Below are positions 36,415 through 48,425 of a stretch of DNA of 64,000 nucleotides, one piece after another. Position numbers and translations under genes: made by a program. The notes below the pieces were generated by a model. That model ran no database searches. It was not told the origin of the DNA and saw only the letters and a program-made list of their open reading frames with translations. Source of the stretch: Knoxdaviesia capensis (taxonomy: Eukaryota; Ascomycota; Sordariomycetes; Microascales; Gondwanamycetaceae). The stretch's first letter is position 1. Every line of letters starts with the position of its first letter. The stretch covers positions 619,825 to 683,824 of the forward strand of contig LNGK01000010.1 of NCBI GenBank assembly GCA_001510575.1, read 5' to 3'.

Positions 36415-37647
36415 TTTCGGGAAAAGCTGAAGATATGTGGGCAGTTCTAGGCGATCAAAGTCTTCTTCTTTTTGTGACACTTCGGGGTGTCTTGGCTGAT
36501 GGTTGGAAAGCTTCAAGGGCCAGAAAAAACGTGTACGGTCTCGAGAGATCGAACAGAGAAACGAAATGAATGGTGAATCGAAGAGAGGCCGGATTAGTTC
36601 GAGAAACGACTCGGAGGACGAAGCGGCCGAGTGGAAAGAGTGAATAGAAATAAACAATAAAAATAAATGAAGGAAAAATCGTCACCAGTACGCAGGCGAG
36701 AAGAGAATGAAGAAAGTAGCAAACAGTATAAAAACTAGAAAGACTGTGTGAGTGAAGTTGTATCGGCAAGACCGTCCCAGTTCCAGAACCTTAGAGAAGC
36801 TATGTATAAAGAGAGCGTAGCCAGTCGCCGGATCGAAGGAAGAAGTGATGTAAGAAGACGGGAGAATTGAAGAACAGCAGCACAACAGTGAGAAACGAAA
36901 GGAAGAGCCTGTCTTTGAAGAAAAGAAAAGAAGGAGAAAAAAACGAAAGGAGATAGCAACGCGCACTGGATCGTGTGTGGTTGAAGCTCTTCTCAAAAAA
37001 GAAGAGAGAGCAAGAGGAGGAGAGGGAAGCTCGAGATCTCAAAAGGGGGTTGAGTCCTTATATTCGGACATGGCCTTGTGGCTGCTGGCCTCGCCTGCTC
37101 AACTGTGCAGCTTGGCGATGGCTCGTACGGGGACGTGGGTATGGATATGAACAACCCACCCCCGGTGTGTTGTGGGTGGGTGTCCGGGGAGGGGAGTGTT
37201 GGCTGCCATAGTGTAAGTCGTATCGATGAGGGACAGCAAGCCCACAGCCAAGAACGACGGCCAGGCAGAGCCTCGACTCAGAGGTAGGTTAACCTTAAGT
37301 GCAGTATGCTATAGAGTGCAGCCAGCAATGATGAGATGGACGCAGGACCGGGGTTGGGTTTCCTATCCACACACACAAACGGACACAACCAGGACAGCCT
37401 CCCGTCTGAATCGCTGTTTTCTGGTTGCCGTGGGCGCAACTCAACTTCACCAGCGCAAGCAGCAGCCCGCCCTCCCCCGGTCGCCAGACCCCCTGAACCG
37501 GCCACCCCCCCAGCTCGCTTTTAGGCCAGTCCGTGATCTCGGTATGCCGGTTCAGGAGGTCTAGAAGCGGGTTTTGCGTGTTGTGTGTGTAAAAGAGACG
37601 AAAGGGAATTCCCCCCGCTCCCCCAAGGAAATCGTTGAAAACACACG

Positions 37648-37664
37648 AAAAAAAAAAAAAAAAA
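37648..37664. repeat. poly-A tract
   Basis: Seventeen consecutive A residues. It could mark the 3' end of a retroposed sequence, but no target-site duplication was recognised. Confidence 0.85.
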
Positions 37665-38150
37665 GAGCGCATGGGAACAGGCAAGGCAAGGAAGGCCGTG
37701 ATCCAGCCTTGGTTCGTCGAGTCTACGCGCAAGCCATGTGCGGGTTATCGCCGGGAGGCCGTGGAATGGCATGTTGGGAGGAGGCTCTCAGCGGCCAAGA
37801 GATCTGCAGGGTCGAGAACTCGGGTTGGCTTTTGAGAACGCTCCAGTCCTGACTTTCCACCTACTGTATCTAGCTGTTCGATCTTGTAGGAATACTACGA
37901 AACCGTGTGTGTCCAAGCATCACGGTGATACATAGTCTGCTGCTCTCCAGTCTGCACACCACCCACCTCTGCATCCTCCTCGCCTCCAGCTTGAACCCTC
38001 AAAGATAAGCCGGTGTTCCTCTACGCGATACCTCCCCCCCCTCCCCCCCTCGGCCCCCACCTCGCAAAATCAGCGGCAGCAGTGGCTATGTCCCCGGTGT
38101 GGCTTGCATCGCCAGTGTTACAGGCCGACAGCACCCACCCCCCAGCTTGA

Positions 38151-38184
38151 ACTGTACAGTACTGTACAGTACTGTACTGTACAG
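38151..38184. repeat. ACTGTACAGT palindrome array
   Basis: The 10-bp palindrome ACTGTACAGT occurs twice in tandem, followed by a partial third copy. Single copies of the same palindrome occur at 6633-6652 and 25986-26003. Confidence 0.85.
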
Positions 38185-38416
38185 CACTCTCAGGTTTACG
38201 GCTGTGGTACGTGCTATGGGTGCACTCAACCGACGGAGACGCAGTGTGGGTATCTTTCTGGGCTGGCTGTAAGCCTGTAACCGGGAGAAGGATGATGGAG
38301 TATCACACTCCATCTACACACTACCAGAAATACAGCTTTAGAGTAATATGGAGTGAGGTCGCGGGGTGGGTTGAGAGCCGGAGAGGCGCTGCAGGGACAG
38401 ACCACAAAATAACGGA

Positions 38417-38418
<2 letters not shown>

Positions 38419-38468
<50 letters not shown>
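38419..38468. repeat. (GA)n microsatellite
   Basis: Perfect GA tract of about 25 units. Confidence 0.97.
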
Positions 38469-38473
<5 letters not shown>

Positions 38474-40273
38474 TGGTATACGGCACAGGGAACTGGTGTT
38501 TACGGCGTATACGTTCACACTCATTCACTCACCTTCACCTCCCGCCATCCTCCATGGCAAGCAGATAATTTCGGCCCTGCGGGTTTCGAGGAGGCGAGCC
38601 TTGGGTGTTGTTTTGTTTTATAAACAGGGGGGATGGTTAGTTAGTTGACATTGCAACCAAGTTCGACCAGTGCTCTGTGCATACCGTTTGGGAAGGGCAC
38701 AGGAAAAGCAGGGTGGACGACCGGAAACGTGAAGGATTGTGACGGAGTTCTCTAAGCTCGATATCTAGCAACCCTTTCGGTTTGGCGATGCCAAGGTTCA
38801 GCCCGGAATCGGTTTCAAGAGCTATGGTCAATGTTCCGCCAGGCCAGACCACCCTCGCCAGAGACCACAGCCCGACCGTGTTCTTCACCTGCCGACATTC
38901 CTAAGGGACGTAGTCCCCCAACGATCGGTCTCGCAGACGTGCCGCAATTCACCTTCGTTCGCCAGTCTGGACGAGGAGAAACGTACGAGGAGGAGACATC
39001 GGCAGAACGACAGACCTGCTGCTCGAGTAGTCCGTCCGCTTTGTGCTGCTGCAGCGCAACTTGGACCACCGTGACGCCAATGTGGATGGGAAAAGAAGGT
39101 TTCAACTAGCTCAGACCTGCAGACAACCCTCTCCTACAATTTCAGGCTGCTGCACGCTCAGCCCTGGCCCGGCGCCAAAAAGGTTAGAGCAACACACCGG
39201 CGCGGGTTGCTTATATATATGCTTATTGCTTATTGCTTGTTGCTTGGTTTGCGTGGCGTGCCACTATATGGGCTGTACGCCCCTAACAGCGAGAGGGCTC
39301 AACCCAGAAGGCCAAGAACGACGTGAAGCCATTCCCAAGTGTGCCAATGTCAACAAACACGCACGTATCACACTCTCTGTGGCCAAGTACTGACTGTATG
39401 GACTGTGTACTGTGTGGAATTCTGTCGAATCAGGCTCAACCCGACTTTCATCTGGTCTCTGTATCAGTCCCAGGGCCAGTCCCAGTCCCCAACTGCCCGT
39501 ATTCTCTCTCGTATGTCAATCACCGGCCGGCCACCAGGCTTTCTCTGTCCAGTACATCACTGTCCACCCGTGTTCCAGCCACGCGTCCACATTTAGAGAT
39601 TAGAGCCTTTCCACACCGCCGGTGCATTAAGATCGCCCATTTCGCGAGGCTCTTCAACCTTATGCGGGCCCCTCCCCTTATTCACAGGTTCTATCGCACC
39701 ACCCATCACCGCAGGGGCTTCAATCTGTCTGTTCCCATGGAAGCTAAAAATGGAGATTAGCCCCGAGTGGAAGCTTCATAAAGGGAGCGTGTTGTGGTTT
39801 TAGAGGGCGCAATACCACCTTCTGTCGCTCCTCGCACATACTGCACATCAATGTCACTGTCCCGTTGAGAAACTCACGCGTCACAGCGCCAACTGCCAAC
39901 TTCGCTGTTATTGGGGACTTTTCTGTGCACTTAATACACAGGGAAGCCATCCTATAGGGGGACCAAGCCAGAATTCCAGCAAGTTTCACACGTAATTTAC
40001 TGGTTGTTCACAGGAGCCCGGCCCCCTTACAGTTAGTTAGTTAAGTTAGCCTTGTTTTCGTCGTCTTTCGAAAGGGTGACCACCATCACCACCACCCCTG
40101 TACATGCGGCTTTTGGCGGACGTGCGCAGAAATCTGAGACGCGGATCCGGATCGCCGACGAGGGCAAGTGTATCAGGATTCCATGTGCTTCCTGGGAGTG
40201 GGAGAGCCAGCACCCACCAGAAAACCGGGGAGGGGGGGGATATGTGCTCGAAAGGGGAAGAAAGTCAACAGTT

Positions 40274-40331
40274 GATTTCGTTATGTGATTGCTTTTGCTT
40301 TTGATTTCGTTATGTGATTGCTTTTGCTTTT
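40274..40331. repeat. 29-bp tandem duplication
   Basis: A 29-bp unit starting GATTTCGTTATGTGATTGC occurs twice without a mismatch and is followed by an extra GCTTTT unit. Confidence 0.9.
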
Positions 40332-40983
40332 GCTTTTCCCAACTCGTGTGGAATATTCGGGGTGTCCGTCGAGTCAGAGATGCTGTACGAGCGTGGCACC
40401 TCTGGCGGAGCATCTATCCTTCCGCTCTTCATCATGCCCGTATTGCCACGACTCTTCAGACTTTTGAGAAAACCCGGCCTTCTTTCTCTGGTAGTCCAGT
40501 CCCCATCTCATATGTAAAGGATTTTCACGCACGTCTCTCGTCCGGTCCACTCATCAAAGCACATCAGTGGGACCCCTCCCCCAAGTGAGGAAGGACAGGC
40601 CCCCGAGTCAGAATTGCCACTCACGAGACAAGCCCAGCCTGCCTGGGTTGATCTCGGCTTCCGGGCAGGACAACCCTCCAATGTTGGTCGGAGAAACCGT
40701 AGAAGACCAACAGCCCCTGGGTGCAAGGTTTTAACAGGCTTACAGCCAGTGTCCTCGCAGCCGCTGGCCTCCAGGCCTGGCGGCGAGAGTCCCGGAGATC
40801 GTAGCTCGGCATGGTGTTCCGCTACTGTGTGCAGTCTCTTCTGTCCTCTCTTTTCTTGGGACCGACGAGAATCCTCCTATGTGCGTTAAAGATCGCCGTG
40901 TGTTTCTACAGCTCACGAATGCAACTCCAAAGTTGGCCCGTTCCAGGCCATGGGAAATGGCGTTTGGACGCGAAGACATGTCA

Positions 40984-41310
40984 AGCAAATTCAATTTGTA
41001 CCGCCGCCCGATCTCCCGATTTCGACGAGGCGTCCGTCAACCTGTCTGCCAGTCTGCACTTCCGCCACTGGCCCTCAACTAAGGCTACCAACTTAACCTT
41101 ATATTCACTCTAAAGCGAGCCTACGTTAAAAAGGCTTCACCGGACCACACAGGGGTTCATTCAGAGGCTGTGCAGCACATTTCTAGCTCGTCAATGCAAG
41201 CCACAGTGGGTTTTTCGTGCTGTGCCATCCCGCCAACAGTCTCTCTCGTAAAGCATTCTCCAGACCCTCGAGCCCGAGACATGCCCAGTATCCCTGTTCA
41301 GACTCTTCCC
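40984..41310 (+). repeat. dispersed repeat, copy 1
   Basis: Diverged direct copy of 44646-45055. Shared landmarks in the same order are CGACGAGGCGTCCGTCA near the left end, CAGAGGCTGTGC in the middle and CCAGACCCT then CCCAGT-TCCCTG near the right end. The two copies are about 3.66 kb apart and bracket the broken HNH gene. It is not a family I can name. Confidence 0.7.
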
Positions 41311-41429
41311 CCCAGGAGTAACCTATCTGGTATTAAAGGGGGCAAAAAGTGCAGGAATGCAGAAAATCAGGATATGTGGGCTTGCCTTATTTGGGGGGCT
41401 AACCTACCTTTCGTGATGCAGCACACACA

Positions 41430-41439
41430 TTAGGGTTAG
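41430..41439 (+). promoter_or_regulatory. telomere-like TTAGGGTTAG motif upstream of HNH relic
   Basis: TTAGGGTTAG lies about 330 bp before the first ATG of the HNH relic, a placement similar to the motifs upstream of the carrier, UsgS and Iml2 genes. Confidence 0.35.
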
Positions 41440-41764
41440 ACACATATCTAGGTGCCGCCCTACCGACTTACACGAAGATACTTGGTGAAGGCATCAGTCA
41501 GTATTGAGTCAGTGAATTTAGCAGGCTACACTACTGCGAACAAACATAGGCATGGCTAATGTAATCAATCATGAAGAAGAATCCGCTGGCCATGATGTGA
41601 TGTTCACACCTTGCGCTGATGACTATTCTAGTAACTCTCCTTTCCTTCTTGCTGCCTGGACCTAAACTTCCTTCCAAGGCTTCTCCCCCTCACTCTCTCC
41701 GAATATATATTCATCTACACCAACTCCAATCATCCTCGGCAGTTCTCCCACAGGAAGCCCCAGA

Positions 41765-42682
41765 ATGGCCGCCGAAGGTGTCAGCGTCCGATACCGAGGA
41801 GCCTTCCCCATAACGTGGTGCCCGGACGGTGTGCCGAGCACTAGTATCCCCGACGTCGAAAAGACCAATCCGATGTTTGCGAGATGCGTCGAAGAGAGAG
41901 AATGCAAAAAGTCATGAGCGACCCCGACCGAACAGCTACCGACCGAGCGCGGGACCCAAACAGCCGGATTGCCGGCATTCCCGCTACATACGATGGCATG
42001 AGCTTGAACGATCTTTGTGACCAGTTCCGATAAACACTCCTTCCGCGATGCGGGCGATCGCCAGGCGCAGAAAAAGGTTCCATCCCTCTCTGGCCGTCGC
42101 TGTGTTCTCAGCGGCAACAAGAACCCGCAGGCGGCGCATTTCGTCCCGGTCCGGGCGACGCAGCCCGAGCACCAAGAAACATGGCGAATCTTACAGAGCT
42201 TTTGGCGCTTCGAGCAAGTTGAGGAGATAGCGCTCTCTGGGGAAGAAGAAACGAACATCCTGCCCTTGACGCACACTGCACGTGCATATTTCGAACTATA
42301 CTACTTTGGTCTCAGGCCGATCCCACGCCCTCAGCAGCCCACTACTCGTATTCTGTTACAAGTCGCGTGGCTTTGCGACCCGGATGGGAAGCGCGTGGAC
42401 TCGGAGTGGAATACCGACTGTCATAGAGGATTCTCCAGCTTCCGCCGCGGCCGCAACGCCAGCCCCGTCGAACAGGGCGATGTGTACGAGCGTGTCACCG
42501 ACGACCCCGCTGCACACCCGCTTCCCGATGCCCGACTCCTCCTCCAGATCCAATACGGAATCCACCAGCTAATGGCTGAGATGAAGGCGGCGGGGGCCTT
42601 GCAGACGATTTTCGCAGGCGAGCCGCCAGAAGATGACGAAGAGGACCCGACCGAAGAAGACCTGAACGCCTCGGTCCCGTAG
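41765..42682 (+). pseudogene. fungal HNH-endonuclease-domain gene, frame-disrupted
   Basis: Coding-like sequence runs through two frames. It starts at ATG 41765 (YRGAFPITWCPDGVPSTSIP) and hits TGA at 41915. The next frame carries SDPDRTATDRARDPNSRIAG through SLNDLCDQFR to a stop at about 42032. The first frame then resumes with GRRCVLSGNKNPQAAHFVPV and NILPLTHTARAYFELYYFGL, and ends at 42682. The CxxSG...AAHFVPV and N...H blocks resemble the HNH_2-type domain common in fungal genomes. The final frame has no ATG of its own, so it needs the upstream part. The two opposite frame changes sit near an A5 run (41906) and AAAC (about 42031). This is either a decaying gene, two sequencing indels or, less likely, an unusual intron. 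The acidic tail GEPPEDDEEDPTEEDLN is intact. Confidence 0.65.
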
Positions 42683-43400
42683 GATTGGGGCCGGATGCCG
42701 GACATGGCGCAGGAGGCGGGTATCCTCGACGGCGTTTCTGCTCGTCGGTGGCGGAAGGGGGTTTGCCCGGGAGGGACGGGGGAAGACGATCCGCAACTAG
42801 CGCCTGGAACACCCGTCGGCAGAAGGAGACGCCGATCAGCGGGGAGAGCGGCCCAAAGGGAAAGGTTTGATGGTGTGATTCGGTAAGTCGACCACTAGCA
42901 GCGCCGACCTGATCCTCACAGCAGGCAGCCATCGACCGAGTTGCCGCCAAAAGGAAGCCACCACCCCACCCGGCCGATGAAGCCACGTCAGGTGTTGCTG
43001 AGGCCCAGACACACACCAAGGATGCGGATTCCGCCTTCACGTTGCGAGCACCGGTCCCGAGGGTGAACATAGCGGAGGTTGACCCGGGATCAGCACCGGA
43101 ATCCGACGCGGGCAAGACCACCAAGCCCAGCCTGTGCAGATAGTTCCCGACGACCTTCCGGAGGGGGAGAGCAGCAATGAGACCGAGTTCAGGGAACCTG
43201 CGATCCATGTTCCGGGAACCCGGCGGCGGCGGCGGGCATGCCGATTCCGGGCTGGTGGAGGAGGAGGACTGGGTGACTCCGGGGGCTGGAGAGCATGGGC
43301 CAGCGATCGGTCATGGCGATCTCGAGGGGATGTGTGGGTGAGTATGTTTTCAACGGAGGAGAGAAGGCCCACGGAACCGGCTTCTGATGTGTATTGTTAG
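42683..43400 (+). other. possible decayed 3' extension of the HNH relic
   Basis: Short open, coding-like segments follow the HNH frame: 42695-42886 (same frame, PDMAQEAGILDGVSARRWRK), one ending at 43143, and 43134-43400 (IVPDDLPEGESSNETEFREP). A GTAAGT donor-like site is at 42883, but no acceptor restores an obvious frame. The segments may be a further broken part of the same gene or chance GC-rich frames. Confidence 0.35.
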
Positions 43401-44081
43401 CTGTGAGAAGGACGCCCTCTTGAGATTTGTGTTGGGGGGGGGGTTCGGGTTGTTTTCTTTCCACTGGGTGAACATCACTTTATTTAGAGCCCAATAGCAT
43501 ATTTGAGTCTCAAGATGAAAGTCAAATAGCTGCAAGAAACAGAAGAGAGAACTAGGACACACTCCCCCATTTAAATGTGCTAGGAAAGAAGAAAAAGCCC
43601 GGAGTCTGGGCACCTGTCTGTTTGTGTGGTAATCTACGGGCAAATATCCTCGCAGGTTCGCAGGTTTTTCTTTTTTCTTTTTTCCTGTGCATTGCCCAGC
43701 GAAAAGATCAACCGCAGATCATGGCACGGCACTGTGTGCTCTTTCTTTTTATTTGTTGCCTCTTTAACTTCATTTTTGCTCTATGACTTCCTGGGATGGA
43801 CGCAGATCCCGTTGTGTGCGCGGGAGAGATCGCCGGGTGTTTGCAGGTCATGAATGCACCCTGAACTCAGCACGTCGTTCTAGACCGCTACTACTGTACT
43901 ATCGGGGAGGCCAAAGTTTTCGCCCCCCCCTTATGTCCGACAAGGATATCGAGAAGTATCTTTTTTATGGGGCTTTTAGCGCTACTTCTATGGGGGTCCA
44001 GGAACCGAGCATACACCTCCCCCTGCTTTGTATCCTGCCTTAACTCTTTAATTCTTGAAGGCATTGACTGGATAAGTTGTT

Positions 44082-44204
44082 CAGGGAAGCTAGCACCAGA
44101 GCCCAGCGCGGCAGTCAGTGCCAGAGCCCAGTCTTCAATTCTTAAAAGGCATTCAGGGAAGCCAGCACCACAGCCCAGCGCGGAAGTCAGTACCAGAGCC
44201 CAGC
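44082..44204. repeat. 72-bp tandem duplication
   Basis: A segment starting CAGGGAAGCTAGCACCAGAG recurs 72 bp later as CAGGGAAGCCAGCACCACAG. Both continue with CCCAGCGCGG(C/A)AGTCAGT, with a few substitutions. Confidence 0.8.
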
Positions 44205-44296
44205 TACCGTACTCCACGCCCGCCAAAACTCGGACACCCCCCTCTCTCTCTCTGTGTGTGTGCCTCTGTCTCTCTCTCTCTTTTTCTCTCTAAATG

Positions 44297-44297
44297 C

Positions 44298-44350
<53 letters not shown>
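44297..44350. repeat. (CT)n microsatellite
   Basis: CT tract of about 25 units with a single early interruption. Confidence 0.95.
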
Positions 44351-44352
<2 letters not shown>

Positions 44353-44428
44353 CGGACTTGGTTTTGTGTAGCGCCTGTTTTATAGGAAAAAATTGTTTTG
44401 TAGGAAGAAAGTTGGGTGGTACGAAGGA

Positions 44429-44475
44429 AGGAAGAAGAAGAAGAAGAAGAAGAAGAAGAAGAAGAAGAAGAAGAA
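44429..44475. repeat. (GAA)n microsatellite
   Basis: About 15 GAA/AGA units in a pure purine strand; such tracts can form triplexes. Confidence 0.95.
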
Positions 44476-44645
44476 AGAAGAAGTAGCTGTGGAGACGATT
44501 TTTTGCTTTGATTAAAAAGAGTACCTTAGGGCTAGGGTTTAAAATTAGGTTTGGCACTAAGGGGGGCGAAAACATACCGTTGTATACCAGTACAGTACAC
44601 ATGCATATACTGTGCGGTAGAGAGAATCTAGACTGAAAAACCGCA

Positions 44646-45055
44646 CAGCTTGTCCTACTACCTCTCGATCCCCCGATCTCGACGAGGCGTCCGTCACCCT
44701 GTCTGTGGTCTGCACTCGAAACCCGCCGTCTGGCGTCACTCGCCCTCAAGTCCTCAGCCCAGGTTAACCTTCTCCTCAACTCTGAAGCAAGCTTATAAAA
44801 GCTTCTTCGCCCGTTCCCCAGGGGCGCGATCCAGAGGCTGTGCCGCGACTTTGGTCAGTTTACAGTTGGTTAAGGTTAGCCACAGCGGGGGGGGTCTGCT
44901 GTGCCCGTTCATGGTGAAGCCAGGACCACGCGGCAAAACGAACGAGCGTGGGTGTGAAGTAAACTCTGTCAGGCACACAGGCCGCCGTCGCTTTTCCAGA
45001 CCCTGCACGCGGGAAATGGCCCAGTGTCCCTGCCAAGACTCGTCTGCTGGGCATC
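44646..45055 (+). repeat. dispersed repeat, copy 2
   Basis: Diverged direct copy of 40984-41310, somewhat longer because of small insertions. Ordered landmarks are CGACGAGGCGTCCGTCA, CAGAGGCTGTGC and CCAGACCCT followed by CCCAGTGTCCCTG. Confidence 0.7.
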
Positions 45056-46070
45056 TGGAACACCCCCCGGCCGCAGCCCGGATCCATGTCCGGTGGTGAA
45101 AAGCAACAGTGGTTCCAGTGTGCATTACTGGTCCCAGCACGGCCTTTCAGCAGGTGTTTCCAGCGGGTGTGCCCACTGAGTCTCGTCCACAGGACAGACA
45201 GCTCGTCGGAGTTCTCAGCCGGGCTCTCTCCCCGTGTGCCGGCCTCCTGGCGCGAGGAAATCTGGAACACACTAGGCCCACCAGAAACCTGAAATCGACT
45301 GCCTGGGGGAGACGACGAAGGGACGACAAAAAAAACAGCGGGTTGCCGAAGCTCGCGCGAGCTGCCGAAGGCTGTTCGAGCCGCCTTAGAACCCGCCGGG
45401 CCTCGTTCAGTTGAGCAAGGAGTCAAGGAATGCAGATGCACGGCGGGTTCGTTTCAAAGGAGCAACAACAAAAACCCAGAAAAATGAAGAAGACAAAAAG
45501 AGGCACACACACATCCCTCTTCCTGGTTTGTGTTCGGCAAAGGTGGGGCCGGGTGTCCCGGATATCCCGAGTCCTGTCCCCGGACGCCCGGGACACGCGA
45601 TGTCCGCCAGCGTTAACATCCGGCTACGGTCTTCCGCCAAGCCGCAACAACATGACTGTCAGCTGCTTTCCGCCAGCACCTTCGTTTTTCAGAAACCCGC
45701 CGGCGGCAGGCAATCTCGCGCTTGACGCTTACGAATCTCGGTATTTCCACACGCAGTGAAGGCGGCCAGCAGCGTCACTTCCCATGAAGGTGCTCCAGAC
45801 CGCGTCAAATCAGCCGAAGCAGCACATCTCACTTTCTCTATATCACAGCCGTCCCCGCATATTTCACTCTCCCCAAGTCATGTCCGTGCAGAACAGTCAG
45901 CCATCATGATGTGTGCATCTGATGTTGCCGTTTTATGTACCGATTCTATCCGTCCGGTCGTTGAATCTAACGTGAAGGCCGTTCCCGACATAACCCAAAG
46001 CACCCAGAAAAACGCCGTGACAAGCAAAAAACACAACACCAAACATCTATAGAAATACACGCGGCCCGCC

Positions 46071-48425
46071 TCACGCCGACGTGGCAATCGGCGCCGCCGC
46101 CGCCGCCGCCGCCACCGAGTCCAGCTTGCCGCGGTACCACTTCAGCGTCTCCATGCCGGTCTGCACCCGCATGCCGATGCGCGCGTCCAGCACAAACGCC
46201 TCCCACTGCGCCACCTTGTCCAGGTACTCCTGGCACTTGGCCGCCTTCTCGCGCTGGTACTCGTGCACGGCTTTGGTCGGCCTGGTGCTGCTGGCCTCGG
46301 CTTTCTCGCTGGCCAGGCTGGCCGCGGCGGACGCGGCGGACGCCACGCGCGCGAGCCACGTCGCGTCCGTGCCGGTGGGCGGGCAGCTCTCGACCCAGTG
46401 GATCACCGCCATTTCGTAGTGCGCTGACGGCAGGATCCAGTCGTCGCGGTTGGTGCCGCGGAAATGCGACCTGCAGGGGACGACACCGGTTAGCTAACGC
46501 ACGTCCAAACGCAAACCAAAGAACCAGGGAACGCCTTACCTGTCAAATGTCAGCGCCTTGGTTTCGAGGATCTCGCGAGCCTCCGGAACACACTGCAGAA
46601 CACGCAGCACGGCCGCACTGCACACGGCGTGGCTGGCCGTCTCGTCCGGCACGGCCTTGATCTTCTCCACCACATCGGCCGGCGCCGTCAGCCGGGTCCA
46701 GTCAAGCAGGGCGCGGGCCGAGCGCGCCTCGTCTTGGTTCATGCGCTTGTAGCCGTTCCACAGGTACTGCATCTCCGACGCCGGGCTGACGCCGCACACA
46801 TCGACCAGGTCCATCTTGAAGGCCTTGGCCCGCTCGTCCCACTTGGCCACCTTGCGCAGCACCAGCTGCTCGAACGGCAGCGGCTTGGACATGAACTTCC
46901 TCTTCGACGCCGCGCCGGCCACCTGCTTGAGCAGCTGCGTGGCCTCCTCCTTGAACTTCTTCGCCGCCGGGGCGTCGCCGGCGTGGTGGGCGTCGCGGTA
47001 GAGCTCGATCTGTCCGGCGGCCGCCATGTAGTAGTACATGGAGTGGCTCCAGTCGTTCATCTTCATCGAGTCGAGGAACGACGCGCTCATCAGCGGCCAG
47101 TCCTGGGTGAACATGGCGTTGACGGCGAGCTCGAACGAGCGGATGGCGGTGATCTGCTTCATCTGCGACGGCGCCTGGTTGCGCTGCAGCACGGCAATGG
47201 CGTCCTTGACGCGGCGCGAGTTCGACAGCATGCGCGACTCCTCCAGGTCCCACAGCGCCGACTCGGGGTAGCGCTGCTTCATGCGGCGCAGCAGCTCCTC
47301 GCAGCGCGCGCGCGGTATGCCGATGATCTCGGCGTCGTCGTCAAAGTGCTCCTCGGACGGCACAATGTCGGAGAAGCCCAGCAGGCCGTTGTAGTAGGAG
47401 AGAAGCAGCAGGGCGGCGAGCGAGCCGTGGATGTTGTCGAACTGCGCGCTCTTCCACAGCAGGCGGATGCCCTTCTTGCGGTCGCCTTTGAAGCCGACGA
47501 GCGCCAGCACCCGGGCATACGCCGGCGGGATCATGCTGAACATGAACAGCAGGGCGCCGTAGCACGTGCTCGCGCCGCTGTGGATGAAGACATCGCGCAC
47601 GGTGGTGAACTGTGAGACGTCAAGGTTGTCCAGGTCGATATCGGGGCCCTGGGGGGCGGAGGCCACGTGCTCGGACGAAGATGAGCCGGAGGTGGTGGCA
47701 GGTGTGGCACCCGACGGGGCAGGGGGGGACTCTCCCTCGGCGGCAGCCTTGGCCGCGGCTTCAAGGAAGGCCTTCTCGTCGGTGGCGAACTGAGCTTCAT
47801 CGGGCATCGGAGTCGCCAAGCCCTTCTCGGACGGGGCGGCGGAGGACGCCAACGAGGCCACCACCTGGGCATCCTTCTCAAGGATCGACTCGAGGGTGAA
47901 ATACGCCTTGCGGAGGCGGTAGAAGCTGCGCAGCGCCCCGGTGATGCTCTCGTGCAGCACGCCGACAACGGCGCCCATCAGCTCGGCCTCGGCGACCACC
48001 AGCGCGTACTCGGTGCCGGGCGGGTACCGCAGGCCGGGCAAGCTGGCGTAGTCGCGCTGGGCGCGGCGCATATCGTTGGAGGCGCGGGTCTCGCAGGCGG
48101 TGAGCTGGGCGGCGGCCTGGGCGATCACGTCCTTCTCGGCGCCGAGCACGGCGCGCAGGAACACCACAACGCCAAGCGACAGGTCGTGGTAGCACGAGCT
48201 GCCCTGGCGCAGGCGCGCCTCGGCGCCGTCGATGTCGTCGTTGAAGATCAGGTCGGCGGCCGAGAAGGCGTCGGTGATGCCGGCCATCTCGCTGTTGAGG
48301 CGCGCTTCGGCCGAGGCGGCGGCGGCTGCGGGGGGGGCCACGGCAGTTCCATCGGAGGCCTGGGGCTTCGCGGCCGCGGGCGCTGCGGGCTCGGATGACC
48401 GAAACCACGAGGTCAGTCTGCTCAT
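46071..48425 (-). CDS. IML2: Iml2-family (TTC39-like) TPR protein
   Basis: Two minus-strand exons, 48425-46540 and 46470-46071, separated by a 69-bp intron, give 761 residues. The ATG at 48425 is chosen over an in-frame hydrophobic 50-codon extension, because it starts a typical MSRLTSWFRS N-terminus. Family-like blocks are ISDAFSAADLIFNDDI-type residues near position 50, LGVVVFLRAVLGAEKDVI, GALRSFYRLRKAYFTLESIL, VFIHSGASTCYGALLFMFSM, and helical repeats through YYYMAAAGQIELYRDA. Yeast Iml2 sits at mitochondria, ER and lipid droplets and helps clear protein inclusions using stored lipid. A low-complexity Ala/Pro/Ser linker lies at about residues 225-270, and the C-terminus ends in a run of alanines. 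A double telomere-like motif lies about 300 bp upstream. Confidence 0.88.

Larger units (their letters stand above)
36415..41764. other. 5.3-kb gene-sparse interval
   Basis: No gene is supported. It contains a pure A tract (37648-37664), the ACTGTACAGT palindrome array (38151-38184), a long GA microsatellite (38419-38468), a 29-bp tandem duplication (40274-40331) and the first copy of a dispersed repeat (about 40984-41310). The 5' leader of the repeat-protein gene is purine-rich on the plus strand. Confidence 0.6.
43401..46070. other. gene-free interval with repeats
   Basis: No gene is supported. Contains a 72-bp tandem duplication, long CT and GAA microsatellites, a TTAGGG-like motif (44525) and the second copy of the dispersed repeat. 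Confidence 0.6.

Noticed and set aside
38419..38468. Regularly repeated array, considered as CRISPR-like
   Set aside because: It is a plain GA dinucleotide tract in a eukaryotic genome, with no spacers.
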